From an uncultured bacterium (GTDB lineage: Bacteria; Verrucomicrobiota; Lentisphaeria; Victivallales; Victivallaceae), in the NCBI GenBank assembly GCA_949286445.1, contig CASECL010000269.1:1-8985 (forward strand): a stretch of 8,985 nucleotides of DNA, written 5' to 3'. The notes below the pieces were generated by a model. It had not been told where the DNA came from. It did no database searches and saw only the letters and a program-made list of their open reading frames with translations. Shown piece after piece: positions 1 through 7,065 of this stretch. Numbering within the stretch: the first letter of the stretch is position 1; each line of letters starts with the position of its first letter. The position numbers and the translations under genes were made by a program.

Positions 1-891
1 ACTAAAGGAGTTCCCGAGGTATCTGCACTGATTCCGGCGGCTGAATTTGATGAAAAAAGTCTGCTTTCCATTGCCGCCTCGCTGGAATCATCCAGCCGCC
101 ACCCGCTGGCGGCGGCGGTACTGGCCAAAGCCGGAGACGGAGATTTTATTCCGGCGGAAAAAGTGGAAAATCTGCCCGGGCTGGGATTGCGGGGGGAACT
201 TGACGGCAAAGTATTGCTGGCGGGAAACCTTAAACTCATGGAGCAGGAAAATATTTTTATTCCGCCGGATCTTGCGGTACCGTCCGGCACTTTGATAGCG
301 GTGGCTTCGGGGGGGATTTTTGCCGGCTACATAGGAGTTTCCGATCCGATCCGGGAAAACAGCCGGGAGGAAGTCGCCAATTTCATGGCCGCTGGAGTCA
401 TTCCGGTATTGCTGACCGGGGACAACAGCGAATCTGCCAAACAGGTGGCGGATGAACTTGGCATAACTGAAGTTATTTCCAATGCTCTGCCCGCAGATAA
501 ATATGCCGCCATCAAACGTTATCAGGAAAATGGTGCACTGGTAGCCATGGTGGGTGATGGGGTAAATGACGCCGCCGCATTGACTATTGCCGATGTGGGA
601 ATTGCCATGGGCAATGGAAGCGACGCCGCCCTGGAAAGTGCGCATTTGACACTGCTTCATGGCGATATATCCAAACTTTACGAGGCTTATCAGCTCAGCC
701 ATAAGATACAGAACAATATCCGGCAGAATCTGTTTTTTGCATTTATCTACAATATTCTTGCCATTCCCCTGGCGGCGGGAGTATTTTATCCGCTGCTGGG
801 ATGGATGCTGTCGCCGGAGATCGGCAGTATTGCCATGAGCCTCTCATCGGTAAGTGTGGTTTCCAATGCCCTGCGCCTGCGCCGGGGATAA
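1..891 (+). CDS. copA: Copper/silver-translocating P-type ATPase, C-terminal part (5' end outside window)
   Basis: This is the last 296 residues of an inner-membrane P1B-type ATPase that uses ATP to export Cu+ (or Ag+). The frame is open from base 1 and begins TKG, which would directly follow the DKTGTL phosphorylation motif. Visible in order (numbered from base 1): the nucleotide-binding-domain HP motif SSSRHPL (about 30-36), the GLG loop (60-62), TGDN (139-142), the hinge motif GDGVNDAAAL (185-194) and two C-terminal membrane helices. The first helix carries the Tyr-Asn pair (250-251) and the second carries Met279 with Ser283 in MSLSS. In this family Tyr-Asn and Met/Ser in these helices belong to the Cu+ site, which favours Cu+/Ag+ over Zn2+/Cd2+. 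The CPC helix and any N-terminal metal-binding domains are outside the window. The gene ends in TAA, 186 nt before the convergent neighbour. Family assignment is firm; exact metal is inferred. Confidence 0.93.
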   Translation, partial: TKGVPEVSALIPAAEFDEKSLLSIAASLESSSRHPLAAAVLAKAGDGDFIPAEKVENLPGLGLRGELDGKVLLAGNLKLMEQENIFIPPDLAVPSGTLIAVASGGIFAGYIGVSDPIRENSREEVANFMAAGVIPVLLTGDNSESAKQVADELGITEVISNALPADKYAAIKRYQENGALVAMVGDGVNDAAALTIADVGIAMGNGSDAALESAHLTLLHGDISKLYEAYQLSHKIQNNIRQNLFFAFIYNILAIPLAAGVFYPLLGWMLSPEIGSIAMSLSSVSVVSNALRLRRG

Positions 892-960
892 GTTGAATGG
901 TTTCATCCGGCAGTATTGCCGCCCCCCGGCTGCGGGAAATGAAAATTACTGGATCGGCCT

Positions 961-1020
961 TCAAAATAAAACTGCCGGTTACGCACCGTAATACACTGCA
1001 TAGCCGGCAGAGCTGTTTTT
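961..1020. terminator. Bidirectional hairpin terminator between convergent genes
   Basis: CTGCCGG (972-978) pairs with CCGGCAG (1004-1010), extendable by a T-G wobble, around a 25-nt loop that holds a small inner stem TTACG/CGTAA (979-983/987-991). Read on the + strand the stem is followed by AGCTGTTTTT. Read on the - strand it is followed directly by TTTTATTTT. It can therefore end both the ATPase transcript and the transcript of the convergent thioredoxin-fold gene. Confidence 0.6.
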
Positions 1021-1048
1021 CTGACACAAAGTAATTCCGGTTTTTATC

Positions 1049-1073
1049 CCGGCGGCGTTTATTCAGCCGCCGG
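1049..1073 (-). terminator. Hairpin just after the thioredoxin-fold gene stop codon
   Basis: CCGGCGGC (1049-1056) and GCCGCCGG (1066-1073) form a perfect 8-bp GC stem with a 9-nt loop, 3 nt past the stop codon of the minus-strand gene. No T-run follows on either strand, so it is not a textbook intrinsic terminator. It may protect the mRNA 3' end or pause polymerase ahead of the T-tailed hairpin at 972-1010. Confidence 0.4.
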
Positions 1074-1076
1074 ACG

Positions 1077-2168
1077 TCATAAACCGGCTATTCCCTGATA
1101 GTATTCCAGCAATTGTTTACCTTCATCCCGCTGAATCAAGCCGGAAGCGTATTCATTGGCTTTGGTCTGGTACTTTACGGCTTCTCCGATTTTGCCCTGT
1201 TTGTATTTCAGCAGAGCCCGGGTGGCCATGGTTTTGAAGTTTTCTCCTTTGATGCGGGCCAGGAGTGTGTCGGCAGTCTTCACGGCAGACAGATTGAATT
1301 CCAGGCGGCTGAGCAGTGTCCAGGCCAATTGGGTATCAAAATTTTCATCCGCCGGGAAATTGGCAAGATAATCTTTGCTCAAAGCAGGCAATTCCCTGCG
1401 GAAAGCACTGTAACGCACCGCAAAATCAAAGGCGACCAGATAATATCTGCGCACCTGCGGATTTTTCTTTATTTCATCAGTGATAAGTTTCCATGCCTGC
1501 TCCTGCCGGTTGGTACTCTCCAGCATGAACAGACGCAGCCGCAATGCGGCGGAATTGCCGGGATCAAGAGAAAGCACTTTGCGGGTGATTTCATCGGCTT
1601 TGCGATCATCGCCGCCGCGGATTAAAATGCGCAACTCTTCCAGCAGGGGTGAAACTTTCTCCTGAGTCTTTGAACTGTATTTTCCTGCGTAATACTTATC
1701 CAGCATTTCCGGCAGATCCCCTGCCTCTCCATCCCAGATAATTTCTCCGGATCTGTCGATGACGAATGCCTTTGGCAATATCGGACGGGGGCCGAGATAC
1801 TCATTGGCGGATTTCTGTTTTTCATCCCGGAGCAGTGAAAATGACAGGTTGGGATTTTCCCGCAGGAAAAAATCGATATCGGCAGAAGAATCCAGCGCGA
1901 TCAGGGCGCAGTCGAAATTCTTTGCCGCATAGAGATTCCGCATTGTCCCCAGCATTGCTGAAGCATCGCGCCCCATCGGGGTACGTACCTGGGCGAAAAT
2001 AATCACTCTGATCTTATTTTCCGGAGCATTATCCAATTCTTCCACATTGAAATTGCCGCCTTTGACCGCCTCAACCTCAAGTTTTGCCGCGTCATCTCCG
2101 GTACTTAATGCCGCGCCTGACGGCAATGCCATGCCCAGCCCCAGCAGCAGTAATAACAATTTTTTCAT
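1077..2168 (-). CDS. Exported thioredoxin-fold protein without CxxC, with C-terminal TPR-like helices
   Basis: The protein has 363 residues. Residues 1-19 form a signal peptide: MKK, a run of leucines and a likely cleavage after PSGA, so it probably acts outside the cytoplasm. Residues about 30-155 resemble a TlpA/ResA-type thioredoxin fold: a strand ending in RVIIFAQV (54-61), a helix, and the hallmark ILPKAFVIDRSGEIIWDGE with the cis-proline position at Pro132. Where the family has CxxC this protein reads RTPMGRD (62-68). Its only cysteine is Cys87, so it cannot perform dithiol exchange in the usual way. Residues about 173-345 are amphipathic helix pairs of TPR type (for example around 187-236 and 310-340), which suggests protein binding. 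GGAG lies 8 nt before the ATG, which supports this start, and a sigma70-like promoter lies about 75 nt upstream. The partner is unknown. Confidence 0.85.
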   Translation of the reverse strand: MKKLLLLLLGLGMALPSGAALSTGDDAAKLEVEAVKGGNFNVEELDNAPENKIRVIIFAQVRTPMGRDASAMLGTMRNLYAAKNFDCALIALDSSADIDFFLRENPNLSFSLLRDEKQKSANEYLGPRPILPKAFVIDRSGEIIWDGEAGDLPEMLDKYYAGKYSSKTQEKVSPLLEELRILIRGGDDRKADEITRKVLSLDPGNSAALRLRLFMLESTNRQEQAWKLITDEIKKNPQVRRYYLVAFDFAVRYSAFRRELPALSKDYLANFPADENFDTQLAWTLLSRLEFNLSAVKTADTLLARIKGENFKTMATRALLKYKQGKIGEAVKYQTKANEYASGLIQRDEGKQLLEYYQGIAGL

Positions 2169-2243
2169 TTTCCTGTCTCCTATATTTATCTTCCGGGTGA
2201 ACGGACGATACCGTATTCCGCCGGCAATTTCCAGCCATGGGAA

Positions 2244-2272
2244 AATATAAGCTTATTCTCTTTATAAATCAA
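2244..2272 (-). promoter_or_regulatory. Sigma70-like promoter of the thioredoxin-fold gene
   Basis: Read on the - strand: TTGATT (-35, 2267-2272), a 17-nt spacer, then TATATT (-10, 2244-2249). The -10 matches 5 of 6 consensus bases and the -35 matches 4 of 6. It would give a leader of roughly 65-70 nt. The -35 box sits immediately after the hairpin at 2274-2316, in the T-rich tail of that hairpin. Confidence 0.5.
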
Positions 2273-2273
2273 A

Positions 2274-2316
2274 ACGGGAAAGAGTCAGAAAATTATTTTC
2301 CGGCACTCTTTCCCGT
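2274..2316 (-). terminator. Second hairpin after hydA, with T-rich tail
   Basis: ACGGGAAAGAGT (2274-2285) and ACTCTTTCCCGT (2305-2316) form a perfect 12-bp stem. The loop holds a further GAAAA/TTTTC stem (2288-2292/2296-2300). Read on the - strand it is followed by TTTGATTTAT, a loose U-tract, consistent with intrinsic termination of the hydrogenase transcript. Confidence 0.55.
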
Positions 2317-2326
2317 AAATTTCATT

Positions 2327-2374
2327 TTATCAATGCCGCCCCGGTGTTTCACCGGGGATACGGCATAATGATAA
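2327..2374 (-). terminator. Long hairpin directly after hydA
   Basis: The core CCCCGGTG-TTT-CACCGGGG (2339-2346/2350-2357) is extended by ATGCCG/CGGCAT (2333-2338/2361-2366) and then TTATCA/TGATAA (2327-2332/2369-2374). That makes 20 base pairs, with unpaired bases (2358-2360 and 2367-2368) only on one arm. It starts 25 nt past the hydA stop codon. No T-run follows it directly, so it probably works with the next hairpin (2274-2316) or stabilises the hyd mRNA 3' end. Confidence 0.55.
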
Positions 2375-2399
2375 CATCATTGGCCCAAGTTATGATTTT

Positions 2400-4418
2400 T
2401 TACTTGAGAACTTTCTTTATTGCCGTCTTCACCGAGGCAAGTATTTCCTCCGGTGTGCCGCTGCGGGCGATAAGTTCATCGCCTACACTGACAGCAAGAG
2501 TGCCGTCCTCTTCCGGGCGTGAGCTGAATGCCGCCATCAGAGTGACCTTTTCCGCCAGATCTTCCTTTTTCAGGAAATCTGCTACCTGAGCAAGCAGTTT
2601 CTGGCCGGGGCAGTTTTCCTGTTTGGTGCAGATAGTCACACAGATAACCAGCGGATTTTCGGCATTGCCCTGCAGGATTACACTCTTGGCATCAAATATC
2701 TGACTGCGGTTATGATAGTTGGTGTGCAGTTTTTCATGGGCCTCATGGGAACCGGCATGACCGCCGAAAGACTCGGCATAGCAGCGTTCCACCCAGTAGT
2801 TATCCTGCGGTTTCTGCAGCTGGCGTTCCTTGTCCGTGTGGTAAAGTCCGGCGGCGCGGGCACTGCGGAAATTGCTTTCTCTGCTGATCGGCTGTCCGCC
2901 GCCGGCCACACAGCCGCCGGGACAGGCCATTACTTCGATGAAATCATAGTGGGCTTTGCCAGCTTTGATGTCTTCCAGCAGGGAGCGGGCATTGCCGAGG
3001 CCGTGAACCACTGCCACTTTAAGTTTGGTATCTTTGATATTGAGTTCAGCTTCTTTCCGTTTGCCGAGACCGCGGACTTCTTTGAAATCCACCTGATTGA
3101 GTGGTTCGCCGGAAATCTTTTCCACCGCGAAACGCAGAGCGGCTTCCATCACACCGCCGGTAGCTCCGAAAATCACGCCGCCGCCAGTGGAAAAACCCAG
3201 CGGCATATCAAAGGCTTCCGGCGGCTGTTCTTTAAGATTGATGCCCATGGATTCGAGCATGTGCTCCAGTTCTACCGTGGTCAGCACAACATCGACATCC
3301 GGCCGCCCGTTGGTGGCGAATTTCGGCAGCTGCGCCTCAAATTTCTTGGCGGTACAGGGCATGATTGAAACGGTGACAATATTTTCCGGTTTGACCTTCA
3401 GTGCCTCCGGAAGCGTCTTGCGCATTACCGAGCCGAAGATCTGCTGCGGAGACCGGGTGCTGGACACATTGGGCAGAAATTCCGGATAGAAAGTTTCCAC
3501 AAACTTGATCCAGCCGGGGCAGCAGCTGGTGAACATCGGCATAACCTTTTTGTTGGTAATCCGGTCGATAAGTTCAGTACCTTCCTCAAAAATGGTCATA
3601 TCCGCCGCATAGCAGGTATCGTAAACATAGTCAAATCCCATCAGTTTCAATGCTGAAACCATTTGACGCGCCACGTTTTCACCCTGGGCAAAACCGAATT
3701 TTTCACCCAGAGCCACCCGCACTGCCGGGGCCACCTGGACAACCACTATTTTTTCCGGATCATAAATGGCTTCCCAGACCTTGTCGCAATCGAATTTGGG
3801 CACGATTGCTCCGGTGGGGCAGACTGCGGCGCACTGACCACAGTTGACGCATTCCACCTGAGCCAGATCCTGATCAAATGCCGGCACCACCCGGGCATTT
3901 GCGCCGCGGTTGGCGAAATCCAGCGCACCGACAGTCTGAACTTCACGGCAGACCCGGACGCAGTCGCCGCAGAGTACACACTTATTGGGGTTTCTCACCA
4001 GAGAGGGGCTGGATTTGTCAATCGGAAGATTTTTTACCAGCTGCTTGTAACGCACTTCGGTAACGCCGAGTTTGCGGGCAATATCCTGCAGAGCGCAGTT
4101 CGCGCTGCGGGAACAGGTGGGGCATTCCCGGTCGTGATTGGCCAGGAGAAGCTCAATATTTATTTTGCGCATTTCCCGCAGCGGCTTGGTGTCAGTATGC
4201 ACCACCATGCCGGGTTCCGGCGCGGTGGAGCAGCTGGCCATGATGCCGCGGCCCTGGACTTCCACCAGGCAGAGCCGGCAGGCACCGTAGATGGAAAGTT
4301 CAGAATGATAGCAGAAAGTTGGAATATCGATGCCCGCTTTGCGGATGACTTCAAGCAGATTGCGTTCACCGGCGATTTCAACGACTTTGTTGTTTACCGT
4401 CAGAGTATTGGTGTTCAT
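2400..4418 (-). CDS. hydA: [FeFe] hydrogenase catalytic subunit (HydA/HndD/HymC type)
   Basis: The 672-residue cytoplasmic subunit interconverts protons and H2 at the H-cluster. Domains in order: plant-type [2Fe-2S] with Cys36, 47, 50 and 63; His-ligated [4Fe-4S] with His95, Cys99, 102 and 108; two [4Fe-4S] with Cys147/150/153/157 and Cys190/193/196/200; then the H domain. The H-cluster ligands are Cys300 (in TSCCPGW), Cys355 (in MPCTAKKFE), Cys499 and Cys503 (in MACPGGC). These numbers coincide with Clostridium pasteurianum CpI. The known proton-path residues Cys299, Glu279, Glu282 and Ser319 are also present, so it should be active. Residues about 589-672 extend beyond CpI as a [2Fe-2S] thioredoxin-like domain that looks degenerate. 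The gene is last in hydC-hydB-hydA, 27 nt after hydB. Its ribosome site is weak: AGGA lies 12 nt from the ATG. The maturases are not in this window. Confidence 0.96.
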   Translation of the reverse strand: MNTNTLTVNNKVVEIAGERNLLEVIRKAGIDIPTFCYHSELSIYGACRLCLVEVQGRGIMASCSTAPEPGMVVHTDTKPLREMRKINIELLLANHDRECPTCSRSANCALQDIARKLGVTEVRYKQLVKNLPIDKSSPSLVRNPNKCVLCGDCVRVCREVQTVGALDFANRGANARVVPAFDQDLAQVECVNCGQCAAVCPTGAIVPKFDCDKVWEAIYDPEKIVVVQVAPAVRVALGEKFGFAQGENVARQMVSALKLMGFDYVYDTCYAADMTIFEEGTELIDRITNKKVMPMFTSCCPGWIKFVETFYPEFLPNVSSTRSPQQIFGSVMRKTLPEALKVKPENIVTVSIMPCTAKKFEAQLPKFATNGRPDVDVVLTTVELEHMLESMGINLKEQPPEAFDMPLGFSTGGGVIFGATGGVMEAALRFAVEKISGEPLNQVDFKEVRGLGKRKEAELNIKDTKLKVAVVHGLGNARSLLEDIKAGKAHYDFIEVMACPGGCVAGGGQPISRESNFRSARAAGLYHTDKERQLQKPQDNYWVERCYAESFGGHAGSHEAHEKLHTNYHNRSQIFDAKSVILQGNAENPLVICVTICTKQENCPGQKLLAQVADFLKKEDLAEKVTLMAAFSSRPEEDGTLAVSVGDELIARSGTPEEILASVKTAIKKVLK

Positions 4419-4445
4419 TTTATCTCAATATCCTATGTGATAATA

Positions 4446-6344
4446 TTATATTCCGAATATCGCGCCGAATTTGCACGCCGCTTTACAGGCACCGCACTTG
4501 ATACACTTGTCCGGATCAATCTTGTGCGGCTGTTTTACTGTGCCGGTAATGGCTCCCACCGGGCACTTTCTGGCGCAGGCGGTACAGCCTTTGCACTTGG
4601 CCGGATCAATTTCCGGCTTGGCCAGAGCCTTGCATTCTCCTGCCGGGCAGGTCTTGCGGAAGACGTGCGCTTCATATTCATCCCGGAAGTAACGCAGGGT
4701 GGACAGCACCGGATTGGGTGCGGTTTTGCCCAGACCGCAGAGCGATCCCATCTGAACCGCCCTGGCGGTGCGTTCCAGCAGGTCAAGTGTCTGCCGGGTG
4801 GCCCGACCCTCAATAATGTCGTCCAGCAGTGCCAGCATCTGCTTGGTGCCTTCACGGCAGGGTACGCATTTGCCGCAGGACTCATTCTGGGTGAACTGCA
4901 TGAAGAAACGGGCAATTTTAATCATACAGGTCTGTTTATTCATAACCACCAGCCCGCCGGAACCGACCATGGCTCCCACGGCTTTGAGGGTGTCAAAGTC
5001 CATCGGCAAATCCAGCATATCCGGGGTAAGGCAACCGCCGGAAGGTCCGCCGATCTGCACGGCCTTGAAATCATCATTGGTAACCTTACCGGAATTGTCG
5101 GTAACGCCGCCGCCGATGTTGTAAACAATTTCCCGGAGGGTGGTGCCGAAAGGTACTTCAATCAGTCCGGTATTGGCCACATGCCCGGTGAGGGCGAAAG
5201 TCTTAGTTCCGGGGGATTTTTCCGTACCCACGCTCCTGTAATTGGCCGCACCGTCCCGGAAGATGCCGGGGAGCGAAGCCAGAGTTTCCACGTTATTGAT
5301 CACGGTGGGTTTGCCCCACAATCCGCGCTGCGCCGGGAACGGCGGTTTCGGACGGGGCATACCGCGTTTACCTTCGATGGAAGCGATGAGGGCGGTTTCT
5401 TCACCACAGACGAAAGCACCGGCTCCTTCCATTACCGTAACTTTGAATGAAAAATCAGTTCCAAAGAGTTTTTCACCCAGAATTCCGGTTTTTTCCGCGT
5501 CTGCCACTGCATTGCGCATGCGTTCCACTGCGAGGGGGTATTCTGCGCGGACGTAAACGTAACCTTCATCAGCTCCGATACCGCGGGCGGCGATCATCAT
5601 GCCCTCGATTACGGCGTGTGGGTTGCCCTCCATTACTGAACGGTCCATAAATGCTCCCGGGTCGCCTTCGTCGCCGTTGCAGATGACATACTTTTTGGCG
5701 TTTTTGCTGGCCAGGGTGAACTTCCATTTCAATCCGGTGGGGAAACCGCCGCCGCCGCGGCCGCGCAAACCGCTGTCAATCGCGTTCTGGCACACCTCTT
5801 CCGGAGTCATTTCTGTAATAGCCTTGCGGGCTCCTTCATAACCGCCCTTGGCGATGTATTCCTCAATGCAGGCAGGTTCAATCATGCAGTTGGCCAGCAC
5901 CACCCGCTTCTGGCGGTTGTAGAAAGGCACTTCCGCATTGCCGCGGCAGCTTTCACCGGTCTGGATATTTTTGTAAAGCAGCCGGTCAACCAGTTCGCCG
6001 CGGATCAGGGTTTTTTCCACGATTTCCGGCACGTCGGTCTCTTTTACCTTGGTGTAGAGAATGTGCTGGGGTTCAATGTGAACCAGGGGACCGCGCTGGC
6101 AGAAGCCCTGGCAGCCGGATTTGGAAACATAGGTGCCGTCAAAACTTTTTTCCTGTTCAAATTTCAGCTCCATTTCGGCGGCGAGCCCGGCTTTGGCCAA
6201 CTCCTTCATAAAGGCATCGCGGACCCGGAGTGAACCATTGGCCACGCAACCGGTACCGGCGCAGATGATAATGCGCTGTTTGAGATCTTTCACTGCGTTT
6301 TTATATTTCGCGGCGATTTCCTGCAGATTTACAACGTTGCTCAT
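4446..6344 (-). CDS. hydB: Hydrogenase NADH/FMN-binding subunit (NuoF-like HydB/HndC/HymB)
   Basis: The 632-residue flavoprotein oxidises or reduces NAD(P)(H) and is the site where electrons split between NADH and ferredoxin in bifurcating hydrogenases. Domains: N-terminal thioredoxin-like [2Fe-2S] with Cys28, Cys33, Cys78 and Cys82; NuoF core about 140-560 with the FMN/NADH loops GRGGGGFPTGLKW (195-207), NGDEGDPGAFMDR (223-235) and GAGAFVCGEETALI (307-320); [4Fe-4S] with Cys490, 493, 496 and 536; the family motif CPAGEC (566-571); and C-terminal ferredoxin-like 2x[4Fe-4S] with Cys584/587/590/594 and Cys614/617/620/624. The added N- and C-terminal cluster domains and the neighbouring hydA separate it from complex I NuoF. 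A GGAG site 6 nt before the ATG supports the start. It follows hydC by 29 nt. Cofactor choice, NADH or NADPH, cannot be settled by eye; bifurcation is inferred from architecture. Confidence 0.95.
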   Translation of the reverse strand: MSNVVNLQEIAAKYKNAVKDLKQRIIICAGTGCVANGSLRVRDAFMKELAKAGLAAEMELKFEQEKSFDGTYVSKSGCQGFCQRGPLVHIEPQHILYTKVKETDVPEIVEKTLIRGELVDRLLYKNIQTGESCRGNAEVPFYNRQKRVVLANCMIEPACIEEYIAKGGYEGARKAITEMTPEEVCQNAIDSGLRGRGGGGFPTGLKWKFTLASKNAKKYVICNGDEGDPGAFMDRSVMEGNPHAVIEGMMIAARGIGADEGYVYVRAEYPLAVERMRNAVADAEKTGILGEKLFGTDFSFKVTVMEGAGAFVCGEETALIASIEGKRGMPRPKPPFPAQRGLWGKPTVINNVETLASLPGIFRDGAANYRSVGTEKSPGTKTFALTGHVANTGLIEVPFGTTLREIVYNIGGGVTDNSGKVTNDDFKAVQIGGPSGGCLTPDMLDLPMDFDTLKAVGAMVGSGGLVVMNKQTCMIKIARFFMQFTQNESCGKCVPCREGTKQMLALLDDIIEGRATRQTLDLLERTARAVQMGSLCGLGKTAPNPVLSTLRYFRDEYEAHVFRKTCPAGECKALAKPEIDPAKCKGCTACARKCPVGAITGTVKQPHKIDPDKCIKCGACKAACKFGAIFGI

Positions 6345-6373
6345 TTTTTTCTCCGTAATGATGAAATAGATAG

Positions 6374-6886
6374 TTATTTTTTCGCCGCTTCATCAGCGAT
6401 AATCTTATCCACAAGTTCCAAAGCCTTTTCCGGAGTAACCTGGCCGTGAACCTCTTCATTCAGCAGCATGACCGGAGCCAGACCGCAGGCCCCGAGACAG
6501 CTTACCGTCTCAATGGTGAAAAGGAAATCATCAGTGGTCTGTTTTTCCGGGGAAAGTTTAAGTCTTTCACGCAGTGCATTAAGCACGCTGTGTGATTTTT
6601 TGACGTGGCAGGCGGTGCCGTCGCAGAGCCGGATAACATATTTACCCTTGGGAGACATGGAGAAGTGGGCGTAGAAAGTAGCCACTCCATAAACCCGGGA
6701 GGGAGAAATGCCCAGGCTGGTGGCAACATAGCTTATCATGTCCTTGGACAAATACTTGTAGTTGGCCTGAACCTCCTGAAGTATCGGGATGAGTTTTGCC
6801 TCCTGATAATGATACTTTTCCAGAATTTTGTTCACCGCGGCGAGATGTTCTATCATCGCGTTGGTCTGTTCCATAGTCTCCTGCAT
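6374..6886 (-). CDS. hydC: Hydrogenase [2Fe-2S] subunit (NuoE-like HydC/HndA/HymA)
   Basis: The 170-residue NuoE-family subunit carries one [2Fe-2S] cluster and pairs with HydB in electron transfer. The N-terminal helical part ends in the signature GVATFYAHF (67-75). The thioredoxin-like domain has the four ligands Cys88, Cys93, Cys130 and Cys134 in the standard C-x4-C and C-x3-C spacing, in CDGTAC and CLGAC. Length is normal for the family. It is the first gene of the hydrogenase operon, 179 nt downstream of rex on the same strand. The ATG at 6886 has AGGAG 11 nt upstream, a longish spacing. A second ATG four codons in has GGAG only 3 nt away, so the first is preferred. The protein could be mistaken for complex I NuoE on its own; the adjacent hydB and hydA decide the role. 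Confidence 0.95.
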   Translation of the reverse strand: MQETMEQTNAMIEHLAAVNKILEKYHYQEAKLIPILQEVQANYKYLSKDMISYVATSLGISPSRVYGVATFYAHFSMSPKGKYVIRLCDGTACHVKKSHSVLNALRERLKLSPEKQTTDDFLFTIETVSCLGACGLAPVMLLNEEVHGQVTPEKALELVDKIIADEAAKK

Positions 6887-6897
6887 TTTTCTCTTAG

Positions 6898-6902
6898 CTC
6901 CT
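6898..6902 (-). promoter_or_regulatory. Ribosome binding site of hydC
   Basis: AGGAG read on the - strand, 11 nt before the chosen ATG (6884-6886). The spacing is on the long side, but it is the only good match upstream and supports the first ATG over the internal one at 6872-6874. Confidence 0.5.
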
Positions 6903-6970
6903 GCTTGATTTTAATTGATTTTTGCTCTTTTTACAAAAACAATATTCATTTCCCAATCGTTGTCTGCGCT

Positions 6971-6979
6971 ATTTTAACA
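6971..6979 (-). promoter_or_regulatory. Possible extended -10 promoter of the hyd operon
   Basis: On the - strand the sequence reads TGTTAAAAT, an extended -10 (TG-N-TAAAAT, 5 of 6 for the hexamer). No good -35 lies at 16-18 nt; TTGTCA (6998-7003) is 21 nt away. A leader of about 75-80 nt would result. A competing pair, TTGTAA and TAAAAT (6908-6913) at 17-nt spacing, would start transcription inside the Shine-Dalgarno and is less likely. TGTTAA also resembles half of a Rex site. Confidence 0.3.
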
Positions 6980-6999
6980 CAGACCGCGTTTTCCCATTG

Positions 7000-7039
7000 A
7001 CAATCCCTGCCCCGGATAATTACGGATTGTAAAACCGGG
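7000..7039 (-). repeat. Interlocked inverted repeats between rex and hydC
   Basis: ACAATCC (7000-7006) can pair with GGATTGT (7024-7030), and CCCGG (7011-7015) with CCGGG (7035-7039). The two stems interlock in the order expected of a pseudoknot, or they are mutually exclusive alternatives. Neither has a T-run on the - strand, so this is not a clear rex terminator. Confidence 0.35.
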
Positions 7040-7065
7040 ACAAGCCATAATGTTTTATTCTGCCT

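Noticed and set aside
88..702. A 204-codon open frame on the - strand over the ATPase
   Set aside because: It is the antisense shadow of the P-type ATPase, whose motifs HP, TGDN and GDGVND are in the + frame.
3663..5450. A 595-codon open frame on the + strand antisense to hydA and hydB
   Set aside because: It runs opposite to two genes with unmistakable cofactor motifs, crosses both of them and the gap between, shows no recognisable domain, and is the kind of shadow frame expected opposite GC-rich codons.
7027..7043. TTGT...ACAA as a Rex box upstream of hydC
   Set aside because: The half-sites TTGT and ACAA are separated by 9 nt, giving 17 nt rather than the 18-nt palindrome, and the inner bases (AAAACCGGG) lack the symmetric GAA/TTC or TAA/TTA.
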